Shown here piece by piece: positions 1 through 11,196 of a stretch of DNA of 34,787 nt. The notes below the pieces were generated by a model that saw only the letters and a list, made by a program, of their open reading frames with translations, was not told where the DNA came from and ran no database searches. This DNA comes from Didymodactylos carnosus (Eukaryota > Rotifera > Eurotatoria > Philodinida > Philodinidae), in contig CAJNOQ010001190.1 of the NCBI GenBank assembly GCA_905250885.1, positions 1-34,787 of the forward strand, in the 5' to 3' direction. Made by a program: the position numbers and the translations under genes. Each line of letters starts with the position of its first letter. Within the stretch, counting starts at the first letter, position 1.

Positions 1-420
1 TTTTATTTAAAAAATAAAGAAAATAAATGTGAATTGTTAGGATCATGTCTTTGAGTTAATAGAATCAACTACATTTTTGGAAGATGCCAAATTCAGACAT
101 AAAAATGAGGAATATTAGCAAGAGCGAATCGCTTTGCGATCTTCAGAAAGTTGTGGTGGAACTCGACTTTGTCTCAACCAGGCAACCCAAGAACCTTTTC
201 AGTACCTCTTTGTGATCTCGAAGTGTTATACAACAACAATACTTCTCGAAGAATATGCTGATTTGCAAAAACTGAGAGAACTTTAGGCTTTTCTTGCACA
301 TTTTCGAATCTACTAACATTTTCGATGTCAAATACTAAAAGGAGCAGAGATCTGTTTCAGACAACTTGTTACAATCTAGACTTTAATAGATGTGAAAGAA
401 GCAAGAAAAAAATCACCGTC
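1..420. other. intergenic, nothing recognised
   Basis: AT-rich sequence with stop codons in all frames. The short open frames on both strands near 143-513 have no recognisable domain. I see no gene, RNA or clear repeat here. Confidence 0.5.
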
Positions 421-735
421 GTCTTAGAAAATCGAATTCGATTTTCCAACTATTTAGAAAATCGCTGTCGAATTTCAAGAATGTTGGAAATTATTTGTAA
501 AAATCGATTTTGATTTTCTAGAATCTGGAAAACCGAATCGATTTTCTAAAAATTAGAAAATCGCTGTCGATTTTCCAACTTTTTAGAAAGTCTTTGTCGA
601 TTTTCTGGCAAATGAGAAAAGTCAATTCATAAAAAATCGAGCGGATTTTCTATAAAGTAGAAAATCAACATTTTCTAAACAGCCAGAAAATCCTTGGCGA
701 TTTTCCAGATGGATTTTCTATAAAGTAGAAAATAA
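421..735. repeat. AGAAAATCG/CGATTTTC short-repeat block
   Basis: About ten loosely spaced copies of AGAAAATCG and its reverse complement CGATTTTC recur, often as pairs around a few bases such as CTGT. The unit is short, partly palindromic and irregularly spaced. It looks like the interior of a foldback element or a degenerate satellite rather than an exact tandem array. No flanking target duplication was identified. Confidence 0.6.
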
Positions 736-1712
736 TTCCAAATTACAGTCTATTGAGCTTTCTTATGGCAACACGAATATATTGACATGAATGCCGTCAT
801 ATTTCTAAACGAACATACACATACATACTCCGCTACATCTCCATATGATAATATAGTAACGTCATAGTGCACACACTGCTTACTTGGAACCATCACAATG
901 TCGTCGACATGCTATCATCAGCAGGTAGTTCCGTGGGTATCAAATACTTTTTACACAATATTTCTCGATTGTGCTGAAACTTTCAGGGTTAGCACGGCTA
1001 CTTAAGCTGATCACTTCCGCGTATTTTAAGTCAGGATGAGGATGAGAGACCATTTTTTTTGAATTTCATGAGTTTGAGTAGGAAGTTAGCTAAAACATGT
1101 TGTTTAGATTTAACATATCCGACTTTTGATTACTCTTCGACGTTCATAAGAAAATCATCAAAACTTGCTTCCGAAAAGTTGATTCCTGTACCCCGACAAC
1201 AGATCAACCAAATTTGTTGTGCAAGAGGATCCGCAGAGAGAGGATCCGCATCTTCTAATGTGACAATCCCTTTAGTGTTAGATTACGAAACCTAAGTTAC
1301 GATTCCAAACGAAAGTCCTGACAAATTCAGAACGAATTTCGAGAAATTTACTTTTTTGATCTTGATTTCTTGAACACGATTTTCTCGATTCTATCCATTC
1401 TCGGCTTCTCGATATATTTTAGTATTTTTTTTCTCACCTAATAAACACGACTGTTGTCTAATATGGACAAGTGGTAGCAGCGATATAGTATACAAAAATA
1501 AAGCATTATGTTTAACTTAATTCAGTCCCCCGAAGATTTTGGAGAACTGTTACAGGATCTGGCGTGAATAGTCAGAGGAATACAGAATAATCAAAATCAG
1601 CAGCAACATTCAACAAATCATATTAGACAACAATCATGTTTATTAGTTAAGAAAAAATTTAATAAGAGATTGTCACATTAGAAGATGTGGGTCTTCTCCT
1701 TATTCATTGACT
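736..1712. other. intergenic, nothing recognised
   Basis: About 1 kb of AT-rich sequence without a supported gene. A 78-codon open frame at 1059-1295 has no recognisable motif and is probably chance. Confidence 0.5.
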
Positions 1713-1889
1713 ACTAGTAAAATATTACACTGAGACTGGAAGGAGATAAAATGATAAAAAGATGAAGAATGTCTACATTGCACTAGTCATTCTATATGAC
1801 CTAAGGTCAGATAGACATTCTTCTTTTTTTATCATTTCCTTTCAGTCTCAAAGTAAGAACTTAATATTCTCTATTTGACCTAGTATCAA
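1713..1889. repeat. hairpin-forming inverted repeat
   Basis: Arms at about 1729-1782 and 1808-1854 are inverted copies: CTGAGACTGGAAGGAG pairs with the complement of CCTTTCAGTCTCA, and AAGAATGTCTA pairs with TAGACATTCTT. Weaker complementarity extends out to about 1713 and 1889. The short loop and two-fold symmetry fit a small MITE-like element. It ends about 35 bp before the start of the cysteine peptidase gene. Confidence 0.65.
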
Positions 1890-1922
1890 TAAACGTTCTC
1901 TTCGAATCTATTCAATAACAAA

Positions 1923-3113
1923 ATGCAGTTAAGTCACAGTCGTAATCACTCAAGATATCCACCATATCTTCCATCTGACCATAGTGCAAAATCACATCCT
2001 TATGGGCCTCTTGGTCTTCTTGATGTATATCAATATAATTTACGACCTACAGTCAATTTATTTCCGTGGATGAGCCCAGTTGAGGATCAACGAAAATTTA
2101 ACGATTGGTAAGCTTCGAATCCGCCTGTTAGTGAGTGAAATAGTGTATATAGGTAAAAAAACAAGACATTCTGTTTCTCGTATTTTAGTACAGCCGAAGC
2201 AACCGCTGGTATGGTTATATGTTGAAGAGAACCCGATTTTATCATATCTCTGTATTTGTAGGCGCATTAGAATATTCACTTAGACGTTATCATAATATTA
2301 CGAAAGATGTTAGTCGTCTATTTATCTTTTGGGTTTGTGCCAGGCTTGAGCATCCTCGTGTAGGACACATGGATGACGAGGCATGGCTACCAGAAGCAAT
2401 ATACGGATTAGTAAAATACGGTTTTTGTTTTGAAGGCGTTGGGGAACATATAGAAGAAAATTTCGGAGTTAAACCGCTGACCAGAGCATTTGATGAAGCT
2501 AAAACAAGAACCATAGTTCCAATACACATAGCACCTTATTTATATTGCATGAAACGTTGTTTGAATTACGACAGACCATTTCTTATTAGCTTCAATTTAA
2601 AATTATTACATAAGCATGATATGATAATAATCAATCAGGGAAGAGCCAAAGGCCCACCGCTTCCGATCGACCACACGACAGGAAAACAGCAAGATCAATA
2701 TCATGTTGTTCTTGTAATTGGTTACGATGATCAAACTCAACTTTTCTTGGTTCGAAATTCGTGGGGAAAAGGATGGGTATGCTTCTATCTTGATTGAATG
2801 ACATAAACAGCTCTATTTAATTGGAATATGTTACTTCATTTAGGGTTTCGAAGGTTATTTCTATATACCTTACAAATATTTGCTTGACAAAAGATTTATG
2901 CAACATGAACAGAATGGCATATGGGCTATATTTCAAATTCTCCCACAAACGAAACCAAAAATGACACCTATATTATTAAGCATTAATAACTCAATGGGTA
3001 CTCTTCCATTTATAGTTTCACCAACCAATCCGACACAGGACTTAAAGTACTGGAATAACAATAGAGTGCAATACCGACAGGCAAAAATGCGGCAGTCAAA
3101 AATGCATTACTAA
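1923..3113 (+). CDS. papain-like (C1) cysteine peptidase, 4 exons
   Basis: Predicted 333-residue thiol protease. Exons: 1923-2107, 2189-2220, 2262-2776 and 2844-3113. All junctions are GT-AG, phases agree, and the joined length is a multiple of three. Visible C1 residues are Gln56 (oxyanion hole) in VEDQ, catalytic Cys62 six residues later as in papain, His220 in YHVVLVIGYDD, and Asn238 in VRNSWG, followed by GFEGYFYIPYKYL. The Cys codon is built across intron 1 (TG + T). The first ATG after an upstream in-frame stop at 1890 is used. No signal peptide or I29 inhibitor prodomain is evident, so the compact C1 peptidases that begin near a DLRP-type motif (here YNLRP) are the closest match. The substrate is unknown. 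RKFNDC replaces the usual GSCGSC-like context, so activity is likely but not certain. A missed upstream exon could supply a secretion signal. Confidence 0.85.
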
Positions 3114-3171
3114 ATCCCATATCTAAACTATGAAAATGAATAATATAATATAGACATGGTTCTTTTCAATG

Positions 3172-3177
3172 AATAAA
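3172..3177 (+). promoter_or_regulatory. polyadenylation signal AATAAA
   Basis: Canonical AATAAA about 60 nt after the stop codon of the cysteine peptidase gene. The position fits its 3' end formation, but the motif is common in DNA this AT-rich. Confidence 0.45.
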
Positions 3178-3313
3178 GAGATTAAGGTGTCACTATTTGT
3201 ATCTATTAAAAACGCCCAAATGTTGTTTTTAAGAAGTTATAGTACATGTCCGCATCCTGAGCTAACATAAACGCCATGATAAATTTACAAAGTACCGGTA
3301 GCCTGTCGATAAA

Positions 3314-3973
3314 ATCCCATGTACTAAAAATCGCATAGAAATCGGCAATTAATCGTGAAAAATCATAGGATTAGTCGTGTGCTTAATCGCGATTAATTGT
3401 CGATTTTTTTTGTGATTTTTAGGCGATCTTAGCGATTAATCGCAATTAATTGTCGATTTTTTTCTACGTACTAGGTTCGAATCCATCTTAGGAAATACAT
3501 ATTTTTTTCTGTTTTTTCATTGTTTAATACGTATAATGACATGTGCGTCACACCGCAATGGTCTTAGTACCAGCTGGCGTCGGGGTCTTGCTGACGAGTC
3601 AGCTTTAAACATTGGCGACATACCAGCTGTTCAGTGGGCTTCTCGATTTAAAGCTCTGAGGAACAATAGAGAAAACTCTTGACAACTCCGTTGTAATATA
3701 AAATAAAAAGATGATATGAATATAAGTGTATCTTTCGCTGAAATCGTGTTTCTTATATAGAAACTTTATTGCAAAAGAAAAATCGCAATTAATTGATGAT
3801 TTTCGTGATTAATCACGATGGTTGACAAAGTCATCGATTAATCGCGATACACGAAAAAATTATCACTTAATCGCGATTAAATGACCATTTTTTCCCGAAT
3901 CGCAATTGAGCGTCGATTTTTTCAACCATCGTGATTAATCGACAAAAATGAAGCGATTTTCAGCACATGGGAT
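3314..3973. mobile_element. foldback/MITE-like element with ATTAATCG-rich arms
   Basis: Termini match in inverted orientation: ATCCCATGTACTAAAAATCGC at the left corresponds to the complement of GCGATTTTCAGCACATGGGAT at the right, with a few mismatches. Inside both ends are many copies of GCGATTAATCGC/CAATTAATTGTCGATTTTT. The centre (about 3540-3720) is richer in GC and differs in sequence. There is no coding capacity and no convincing target duplication. It is likely a non-autonomous DNA element. Confidence 0.7.
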
Positions 3974-5281
3974 ATTTGAGCAAACATTGAACTGTCTACA
4001 AAGCATTTTTAATCTTTCGTCGCATTTCTACCTGGTCCGATAATTTTATCTTGATCTATTTTCCACTGCAATGTGATGAGAAAGTGTTTGATAAAACATT
4101 ATGATAAATCAACTAAGAAAACTGCGTCGTATGTTAGCGAACAAATTATGTATTGGACTTTCGGTTTACCACCAATTGTTGGTTTTTTTGTCAAACGAGA
4201 TAGAAAACGTACGTTTAAGTTTTATTTGTTCAATAATAGACAATGCGGATATATTAAAATGTAAATAGCGATAATAATTATGGCTGTCATTGAATAAGTA
4301 ATCCTAAGTTGACCGCTATGTACATGCACTGCTTTATTTTCTGATTGAAAAGACATGTTTAAGCTCTTTCCCTTACAAAAATTCCTTTGCTGACAGCGCC
4401 ATCTAGTTCTGTGTCTGAAAACGAAACTGTTCCACGAGGTATTACAATAAATTTCTCGCAGAACATAATAATCAGGATAGTATTTTCTATATTTCTGATA
4501 ATTTTAACAGTTCCTGCGGTGAAGTTCAAATAATGGTTTTCAATTAGAGAAATTCGCTAAGTGGTACAATCCAGTACCTATGCACAACGAGTAGTAAGAA
4601 AAAAATAAGAACTAAATAGGTCGATTTTCGCTGATTATTGACAGATATTGGTAACTTTCTCGATTCATGGTAACTAGTAATTGGATTAATAAATAAAAAA
4701 TATTCAATATATAGAAAATGTGGTTATTTTCACTTTATTTTTCTGATCTACTGCCTCATTCTCGCAGAGGAACCTCCAGTTTGTTTCCAAAAATAAGAAG
4801 CTTTTCTTTTCGAATCCTATGTAGTATTTTTAGAAGAGCAAACGTTTGCCACATAAACTCTCAAATTTAAAGTGTGTAGTAGGTAATAAAATGTAGTTGG
4901 CTGAATCTTTTGTCTCGTTCGTAAATCAGCTAAGTTTTGGAAACATAATACCAGCAGTGAGGCAACCGCAGAATTGATCGAATAAGAATAGCTAAACCGC
5001 ATTAAAATTGACACATTAGCGTTATTGTTTAGAGTGAAATATAAACAGCACTATTACTGAATAATAATAAACTTTATGTATTAGGAATATTTAGTAAAGT
5101 AATTTTAGTATAATATACAATTTAAGACGTTAATATCGGCAATCTTCTTCAGATCTAATCTTTGTTCTCGACGTTTGGTATTTTTATTTTTGTCACCAGA
5201 TTAAAAGAAACAAATTTACGCATGATTTCTTCAGATTAATTTCTACGCTAACCGCATAATATGCGCTTATTTCGTTGAAAT
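3974..5281. other. intergenic, nothing recognised
   Basis: AT-rich spacer between the peptidase gene and the first SMSr gene. The open frames at 4073-4264 (+) and 4817-5014 (-) show no domain and have no matching splice partners. The promoter of the SMSr gene presumably lies at the right end, but no core motif can be assigned. Confidence 0.5.
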
Positions 5282-7303
5282 ATGAGTATATACTGTGCTT
5301 CAAAGTCTACCATGTCTTTTGACGAACAGCGTGAAAAAGAAATATCAAACCAAGAAGTATGTAAAATCTTATCTTTTTATCTATGAAATTAGAGTAAAAA
5401 ATCACAAGAAAGTTTAGTAAGTGATTCGTCTATTCTCATGATTCATCGCCCTGATTCAATCTATTCAGTAATAAAGTTTATTTTATGTGGCTTTTGATTT
5501 TTTATTCTTGTTATAGGATACAATAAATCCTCCATCGGTATCGTTATGGGAAACCGTTGATGTTAAGAAATGGATGAAGACAAACAATTTAAATGAATAT
5601 ATTGATAAATTTTGTACTGAAAATGAAATTGATGGGTTAACACTTTTATTGATGAAAGAAGATGACTTGAAAAATCAACCATTGTCTATTGTAACTTTGA
5701 GAGATGTTAAGAGATTATGGTATCATATTCGGTTGTTACAATGCTCAGAAGTGAATTTCTATAATCTATTATCAATACCAAATGAGAAATTTAGTAATAC
5801 TTTAATATCGTCATCAAAAACTGATTTAGCTCAAAACGCACAACATAATAAAGAAAATCATTCAACACTGATACCATCGAATTTTTTAGACACAAAGACG
5901 CACAGCACACATAGTATTCGTCGAACAAAATCAAATCAAAATGTCTATTGTACCATGTGTGGTGGCGAAAAACAAAAAACATTTTTTAGTTTTGTATATG
6001 CTTTTTTGAGTTGTCTATGGACTTCATACATAATGGCAGTTGTTCACGATCGTGTCCCAGATACCACGAAGTGGGTGAGAGAGGCTTCTTTCTTTGAAAT
6101 CGTCAGTGTTCGTCTTATTATAATTTTAGATATCCACCACTACCTGATATTTTCCTGGACAATATTCCTTTTATTAGTAAGTAAAAAGTTTTTTAGTTAT
6201 TGATCAATGCATTAAATCACTCTTTACATTATTATTATTAGGTTGGGCATTTTCTGTTACTGAATATTTGATTTGTCTGATGGGTATTACGTTTTTATTG
6301 ATTTTGTTCTTTCACAAATATTGGTAAAGAAGAAAAGTATTGCAGTGACGTGTTTGTTTATAATTTCACTCTTTAATCTGTTTTTATTGTTAGGAGTGTT
6401 CTTTTACGTCGATTTTTTGCATTGACTGGCACGATTTTCTTTCTTCGTTCAATTACAATGTTGGTAACAAGTTTATCAGTACCCGGACCACACTTAGAAT
6501 GTACACCATTCACGTATGGGACGTTTCATGAACGATTTACACGTGGTTTAGAAATATTTTTATTGCAAGGTACGCGGATTAGTGTGTACTACATGATTCT
6601 TCTTTCTTGCACTGGTTTATGGTAATTTTAGGTTTATCGATCAAAGGTGTCAGAACGTGTGGTATGTATTTTTTTATTTTCATTCAATCGATTAGTTTTA
6701 TGTAGTATTAATTTCTTTTTTAGGTGATTATATGTTCTCCGGACATACCGTTATACTAACTTTACTCAACCACTGCATCACAGAATGTAAGCAACTTTTC
6801 AGTAATTTCTAAGCAAATTATCTAAAAAGTTGTGTGAGTTTATATGATTTTACAATGGACATTTATCTTATTTAGACACAACATCAGATTTTTATGTTAT
6901 TCATTTAATGTCTTGGATATGTAATATATTTGGAATGTTTCTTATTTTGGCTGCTCATGAACACTATTCAATCGATGTGTTTATAGCATTTTTTCTTACA
7001 TCAAGATTATTTCTTTACTATCATTCGTTAGCAAATAATCTTGCCTTGACTCAAAATGATACTCGTTTATCTATTTGGTTTCCAATGTTTAGTTATTTCG
7101 AAAAGAATGTAAAATGTATTATACCAAATGTATTTCGAATTCCATATCCTTTTTCTAAACTTATATCATCTGAGAACATAACAGAAGAAAATGATGGCGA
7201 TGAAAATAATAAAAGAACCGGTAGTGAAGTAAACGAACGAACTTTATCTCATTCAGATAAATATTGTAATAATCCCAATTGTTGTACAAGAAAAACCAAG
7301 TAA
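5282..7303 (+). CDS. SMSr/SAMD8-like ceramide phosphoethanolamine synthase, copy A (8 exons)
   Basis: Predicted 484-residue ER membrane enzyme of the sphingomyelin synthase family (PAP2/LPP-type fold), expected to transfer a phosphoethanolamine headgroup to ceramide. Exons: 5282-5356, 5517-6070, 6130-6176, 6242-6323, 6394-6569, 6632-6661, 6724-6786, 6876-7303. Phases agree throughout. A SAM domain spans about residues 33-100, and the first membrane helix starts near 181. The family block [21 protein letters not shown] follows, then [10 protein letters not shown] (His329) and HYSIDV (His372, Asp376). The 43-residue His-His spacing matches the family. The N-terminal SAM domain favours SMSr/SAMD8, although SMS1 also carries one. 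The second exon donor is placed at GTGGGT because it restores the same spacing as copy B. A second in-frame ATG at 5312 is possible. The C-terminus adds an acidic tail ending [10 protein letters not shown]. Confidence 0.9.
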
Positions 7304-7429
7304 TATTCGTTTATGTTTTAATGACGTCTAACTGTACATAAGCAAAAAAAATGTGATATTTTAGTCTTCTCGTTTTTGTGTCCTATAAAACATTGTACAG
7401 CATGCTGTTTGTAGGAGAGATATTTGTTT

Positions 7430-7860
7430 TAGAATAATTTTTAGGTGTTCTTCTTCTGGATTCGATCTTCCGACCTTTCATACGCTGTACTTCTCCAACT
7501 ACGCATTTTCCCACTAAATTGTGCAAAAGGAAACTACGAGTTATGATGATACATTCATAACATCATTTGATGCTTTATAGCTAGCATCACTAGTCAAGTA
7601 CCCGTCGTACACTTCGTGTCGACGTTAAAAATAAGGTGGACATTTATGTATAGTATAGCTAGTAACATGTGAGTGATCACTTGTAAATACTATCTAAATA
7701 TATACATAAGTGTACGGTCTTCATACGAATGTATCATCATAACTCGTAGTTTCCTTTTGCACAATTTAGTGCAATGGTAAAATGCGTAGTTGGAGAAGTA
7801 TAGCGTATGAAAGGTCGGAAGATCGAATACAGGAGAGGAACATCTAAAAATTGTTCTAAA
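7430..7860. mobile_element. inverted-repeat (foldback) element downstream of copy A
   Basis: Arms of about 130 bp at 7430-7559 and 7722-7860 are close inverted copies, for example CTTCCGACCTTTCATACGCT against the complement of AGCGTATGAAAGGTCGGAAG. The right arm carries a small insertion. The spacer is about 160 bp. The right arm includes GTAGTTGG and GATCGAATAC in tRNA-like order, loosely recalling pol III A and B boxes, but no cloverleaf can be drawn. No coding capacity. Confidence 0.75.
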
Positions 7861-9602
7861 ATAAAACATTGTATAAGAAAGGACTTCTCGGTGAATATAA
7901 TTGAACAATTTTTTCTTTCAAACAGTTTGTTTTTTACGTCTATGTTTTGTTTAACCGAACACGTAATAATACCGAATGAACTTGAGCAGAGTAAAAACCA
8001 CCAAGTTTTTCTGTGTATGTCTGTAATTAATTTCTTTTTTGTTCATCTCTAATCTGAGATTAAATTATTTTCAATGTTTGTTTATGATATTTTTCTGTTC
8101 CACATATCTACATCCGTATATTTATATGTAAAGTCCGATAGAATGTTTTCTTTTTCTCCTAAAGTCTGTTTGATGTTTCATTTCCATTAGATTTTTTAGA
8201 GCGTACATTTCTGGCTTGTTTTGGTTTATGTTTTCTGTAAAAATTACGTTTTGTTTCTTTTGTGCAATATACACTTTTTTATATGCACATCCGATCCTTC
8301 CGCCCAAACGGGGAAAAAAAATATGCAAATAGATTCGTTTGAAGTATGTCTGAAATGCATACAATAAAAATGATTCAAGTTTTTCCTTTTTTAATTGTTA
8401 GGTAAATAATGACTGCTTCTATACTAAGAAATTTTATATTTCTTCATGTTTATAGCCGTTTGAATAATCTGTTTGCAAGATATTATCATAAGTGTGTTAG
8501 CCATTGAAAGTAACTTGGTTGATAATGTTTCTTTGATTTTGAAAAGAAAATATTATAATATTATCTTGAAAATTTTAGCGTGAGCGTAGAGTTACTGCAA
8601 TAATATCATGCATTTTTAAATACTTTCCCATTTAAAAAAACTGATAAGATTAAAGTGAATTTCTGAAAGAAAAAAATCCTATATTCCTAGTAAATACATA
8701 TGACGTATGCAATTTAATATTCGTAAATTATCTGTAGAAAAAGTGGCATTTTTTTCTGTGTACAACGGTGAAAAATGTGAGAAGTATTTTTGATTCTTTT
8801 TAATGTTTATCTTATAGTCTTGAACGATATATAACTCTACTCCTTCAAGTAAAATATATCATGTTCTTATAACACGATTATAGACGACTGTTAATCCTAT
8901 GTAAATCTAGTGCATCTATAGTTTCATCTTTTCTTCAATTAATTTTAGATCATAGATGAACAGACGAATGACACAGAACGTCGTCCTCGGTTTGGATCCA
9001 ATAATTTATTTGATAATTAACAGATGTGTTGTTTTAATTTATTTTATGATATTATTTATTTAATTGACAAACGAGTGTATATAATTTGTCAAAAAGAAAA
9101 GTAAAGATGTTTGAGAATATAATTTTTATCATAGAAAAAAGATAAAGTGGAAACAGAACGATAAAGCTGAATTTATTTATTTATTATAAAGAATTTATAA
9201 CAACCAACACAATCGATTTATTTTGTCACTGAGTATACATTATTATCAGTAAAGACATAAACTCATACTATTTTCTTCGTTGATATCGGTGACCTATATT
9301 ACAAATTGTTTCTGTGCAAAAAGTGAAAAAGCAACGTAAGAACAAAAGAACTTTTTCGTTTTTTTTTTATTGTTTTTGGAAGACTAGCGCAGTCATGTCC
9401 TTCTTTGCTGAAAATTTAAACCGTTGGAACATTGCATCTGCTCTTTAGGGGTACCTCCCCTTCTCTTTTTTTTACTTTATTGCTAAAAGTGGAAAAAGAA
9501 AATCAATGTTTTACCCAGAATTTGATGGCATGTTTTTTTATGATTTTCTTCTGAAAACTCGAGTTCTATCACATTACGACCCACGAATACTTCGTCTGAT
9601 CG
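7861..9602. other. intergenic, nothing recognised
   Basis: AT-rich spacer with homopolymer runs. Open frames at 7807-8052 (+) and 8122-8364 (-) have no recognisable features, and the first overlaps the repeat arm to its left. No RNA gene was found. Confidence 0.5.
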
Positions 9603-9610
9603 GGCTCAAA

Positions 9611-9840
9611 ATTTTATCACAGGTGCTCGGGATGATATCTCAAAACAAGGATTCTTTTTTTCCACTTGTCGTTCTTTCTGACGTGCAGACGTTTCAAACC
9701 TAAAAAATCAAAATTTCAGATTTCACCTAAACCTTTTACAATTGTCTTAGATGTCTTAGGAAGGAAAAATCGAAAACGCAACAAATGAATTGTTGCTCTG
9801 AGATATCGTCTCAAGTACCTGTGATAAAATGTTCGCGGAT
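9611..9840. repeat. imperfect inverted repeat
   Basis: About 40 bp at 9611-9648 (ATTTTATCACAGGTGCTCGG and onward through GATATCTCA) recurs in inverted orientation at about 9792-9840 with several mismatches. It is probably an old, decayed foldback element. Boundaries are uncertain. Confidence 0.5.
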
Positions 9841-9910
9841 ATGAGTATCAGTCATAAGTCCTAGTATGGCGGTTAAACAGGGGTTCGTATGTGCAGAAGT
9901 TTTTCTCAAC

Positions 9911-10410
9911 TAGGGATGAGCGGTAACGATAAAAGATTTTTTACCGAAGATTACCGCGGTAAAATTTTGAAGTTTTTATTGTAAGCTGGTAACCGTAATA
10001 AAATTATTTTTACCGAAATTCTATTTTCATTTTTACTACTACTATTTTGAATTTTTGACTATTAACGTCAGAACATGAAATCAGATATGGTGAAATATTC
10101 AATGTTTCTCAAAGATAATTTGTGAAGTGAAGTAGCTGTAAATCGAAACTTTTTGAATGTTTCTTATTCATGTTAACTTGTTCTTTTGCATGAATAAACC
10201 TGTTTATCATAGTTTAAAAAATAATCTACATACATTATCAAAAACTCTGTAGTCATCGGTAACTTGCCGTCAGTAGCGGTAAAAAAAAGAAGTTTACCTC
10301 GGTAAAAGTTTGAGATGTTTTACCAGTTTAAATTCCCGTGGTAAAAATCTAAAGTTGTTACCGAAGCATCTGTAACGATAAGACGTTTTTACTGTTACCA
10401 CTCATTCCTA
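9911..10410. mobile_element. hAT-type MITE with 8-bp target duplication
   Basis: A 500-bp element begins TAGGGATGAGCGGTAAC and ends with an inverted version (GTTACCACTCATTCCTA). It is flanked on both sides by the identical 8-mer TTCTCAAC (9903-9910 and 10411-10418). An 8-bp duplication with a TAGGG/CAGGG-like terminus is the hAT signature. Repeats of GGTAA/TTACC run through the subterminal regions. There is no transposase frame, so it is non-autonomous. Confidence 0.9.
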
Positions 10411-10707
10411 TTCTCAACCTGTTCCTCTGTTTTCAGTTTATTCTCGTTTTCATTTCTCTTAATAAAAAAAAAGAGATAGTTCTTTATGAAAAACAAGCGT
10501 TAAAGCAGGATAAAAACTAGATGCTAACTACCCTGCAGGCAGATTGTAAAGCCGAGCGAGTGAAACACCATTTAGAGACATTTTAGATACCATATGATTC
10601 GTTCAGATAGGCTATAAGAGTCCATTAGTCCTGCTTTTACATACGGATAATAACATAAATGCATTTTCGTTTCTTTTCTATTTGGTTTATCTCTCCTGCA
10701 TATAAAA

Positions 10708-11188
10708 TAGGGGTGGGACAGTTCCAGTTCCTATTGTTTCTAGTAACTGGTTAAAAGAAATGGTGACCAGTTACCGTTCCCAGTAACTGGAACTGATGAC
10801 CACTTACCATTTTCTTCATAATCAAGATGTAGAAAAGTTGATGCTCATCTATCTTGTTTTTTATACTGTAGTAAACTCATCTAGCTCAGTTCGCACAGAC
10901 AATACTGCCATGTTTTCCACAGAAACAATACACTATTGGAAGTACAATATAGGAACAATACAATATAGGAAATCTTTATTCTACAGCCTTTAATGTGAGT
11001 GTTTCTATACTATGGGAAGCGCCTTTAACTGTTTAAAGAAATTATAGAGCAACAAACATCCACTTAGAGATGTAAAATTATGGTGATTTGAAGGAATAGT
11101 AACTAGTTACCAGTTTCAGTTACTGGGAATGGTAACCGGTCAATCAGTTCCAGTTACTAGCAACGGGTACGGAACTGTCCCACGCCTA
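10708..11188. mobile_element. second hAT-type MITE with 8-bp target duplication
   Basis: A 481-bp element begins TAGGGGTGGGACAGTTCC and ends with the inverted GGAACTGTCCCACGCCTA. It is flanked by the identical 8-mer ATATAAAA (10700-10707 and 11189-11196). Its interior is full of AGTAACTGG/CCAGTTACT motifs in both orientations. It differs in sequence from the 9911-10410 element and so is a separate hAT subfamily. The open frame at 10796-10993 inside it is not a recognisable protein. Confidence 0.9.
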
Positions 11189-11196
11189 ATATAAAA

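Noticed and set aside
3472..3486. GGTTCGAATCC, a perfect tRNA T-loop (B box) match
   Set aside because: No A box, anticodon arm or acceptor stem can be built upstream, and the sequence lies within ATTAATCG repeats.
3585..3620. CTGACGA core resembling a hammerhead ribozyme inside the 3314-3973 element
   Set aside because: The required GAAA after stem II is absent (TTTAAAC instead). GCTGAC-GA-GTCAGC is simply a palindrome, and I could not draw stems I and III.
4073..4264. 63-codon plus-strand frame as a further exon of the peptidase gene
   Set aside because: The peptidase frame already closes with a proper stop at 3113, the frame lies beyond the 3314-3973 element, and it shows no C1 similarity.
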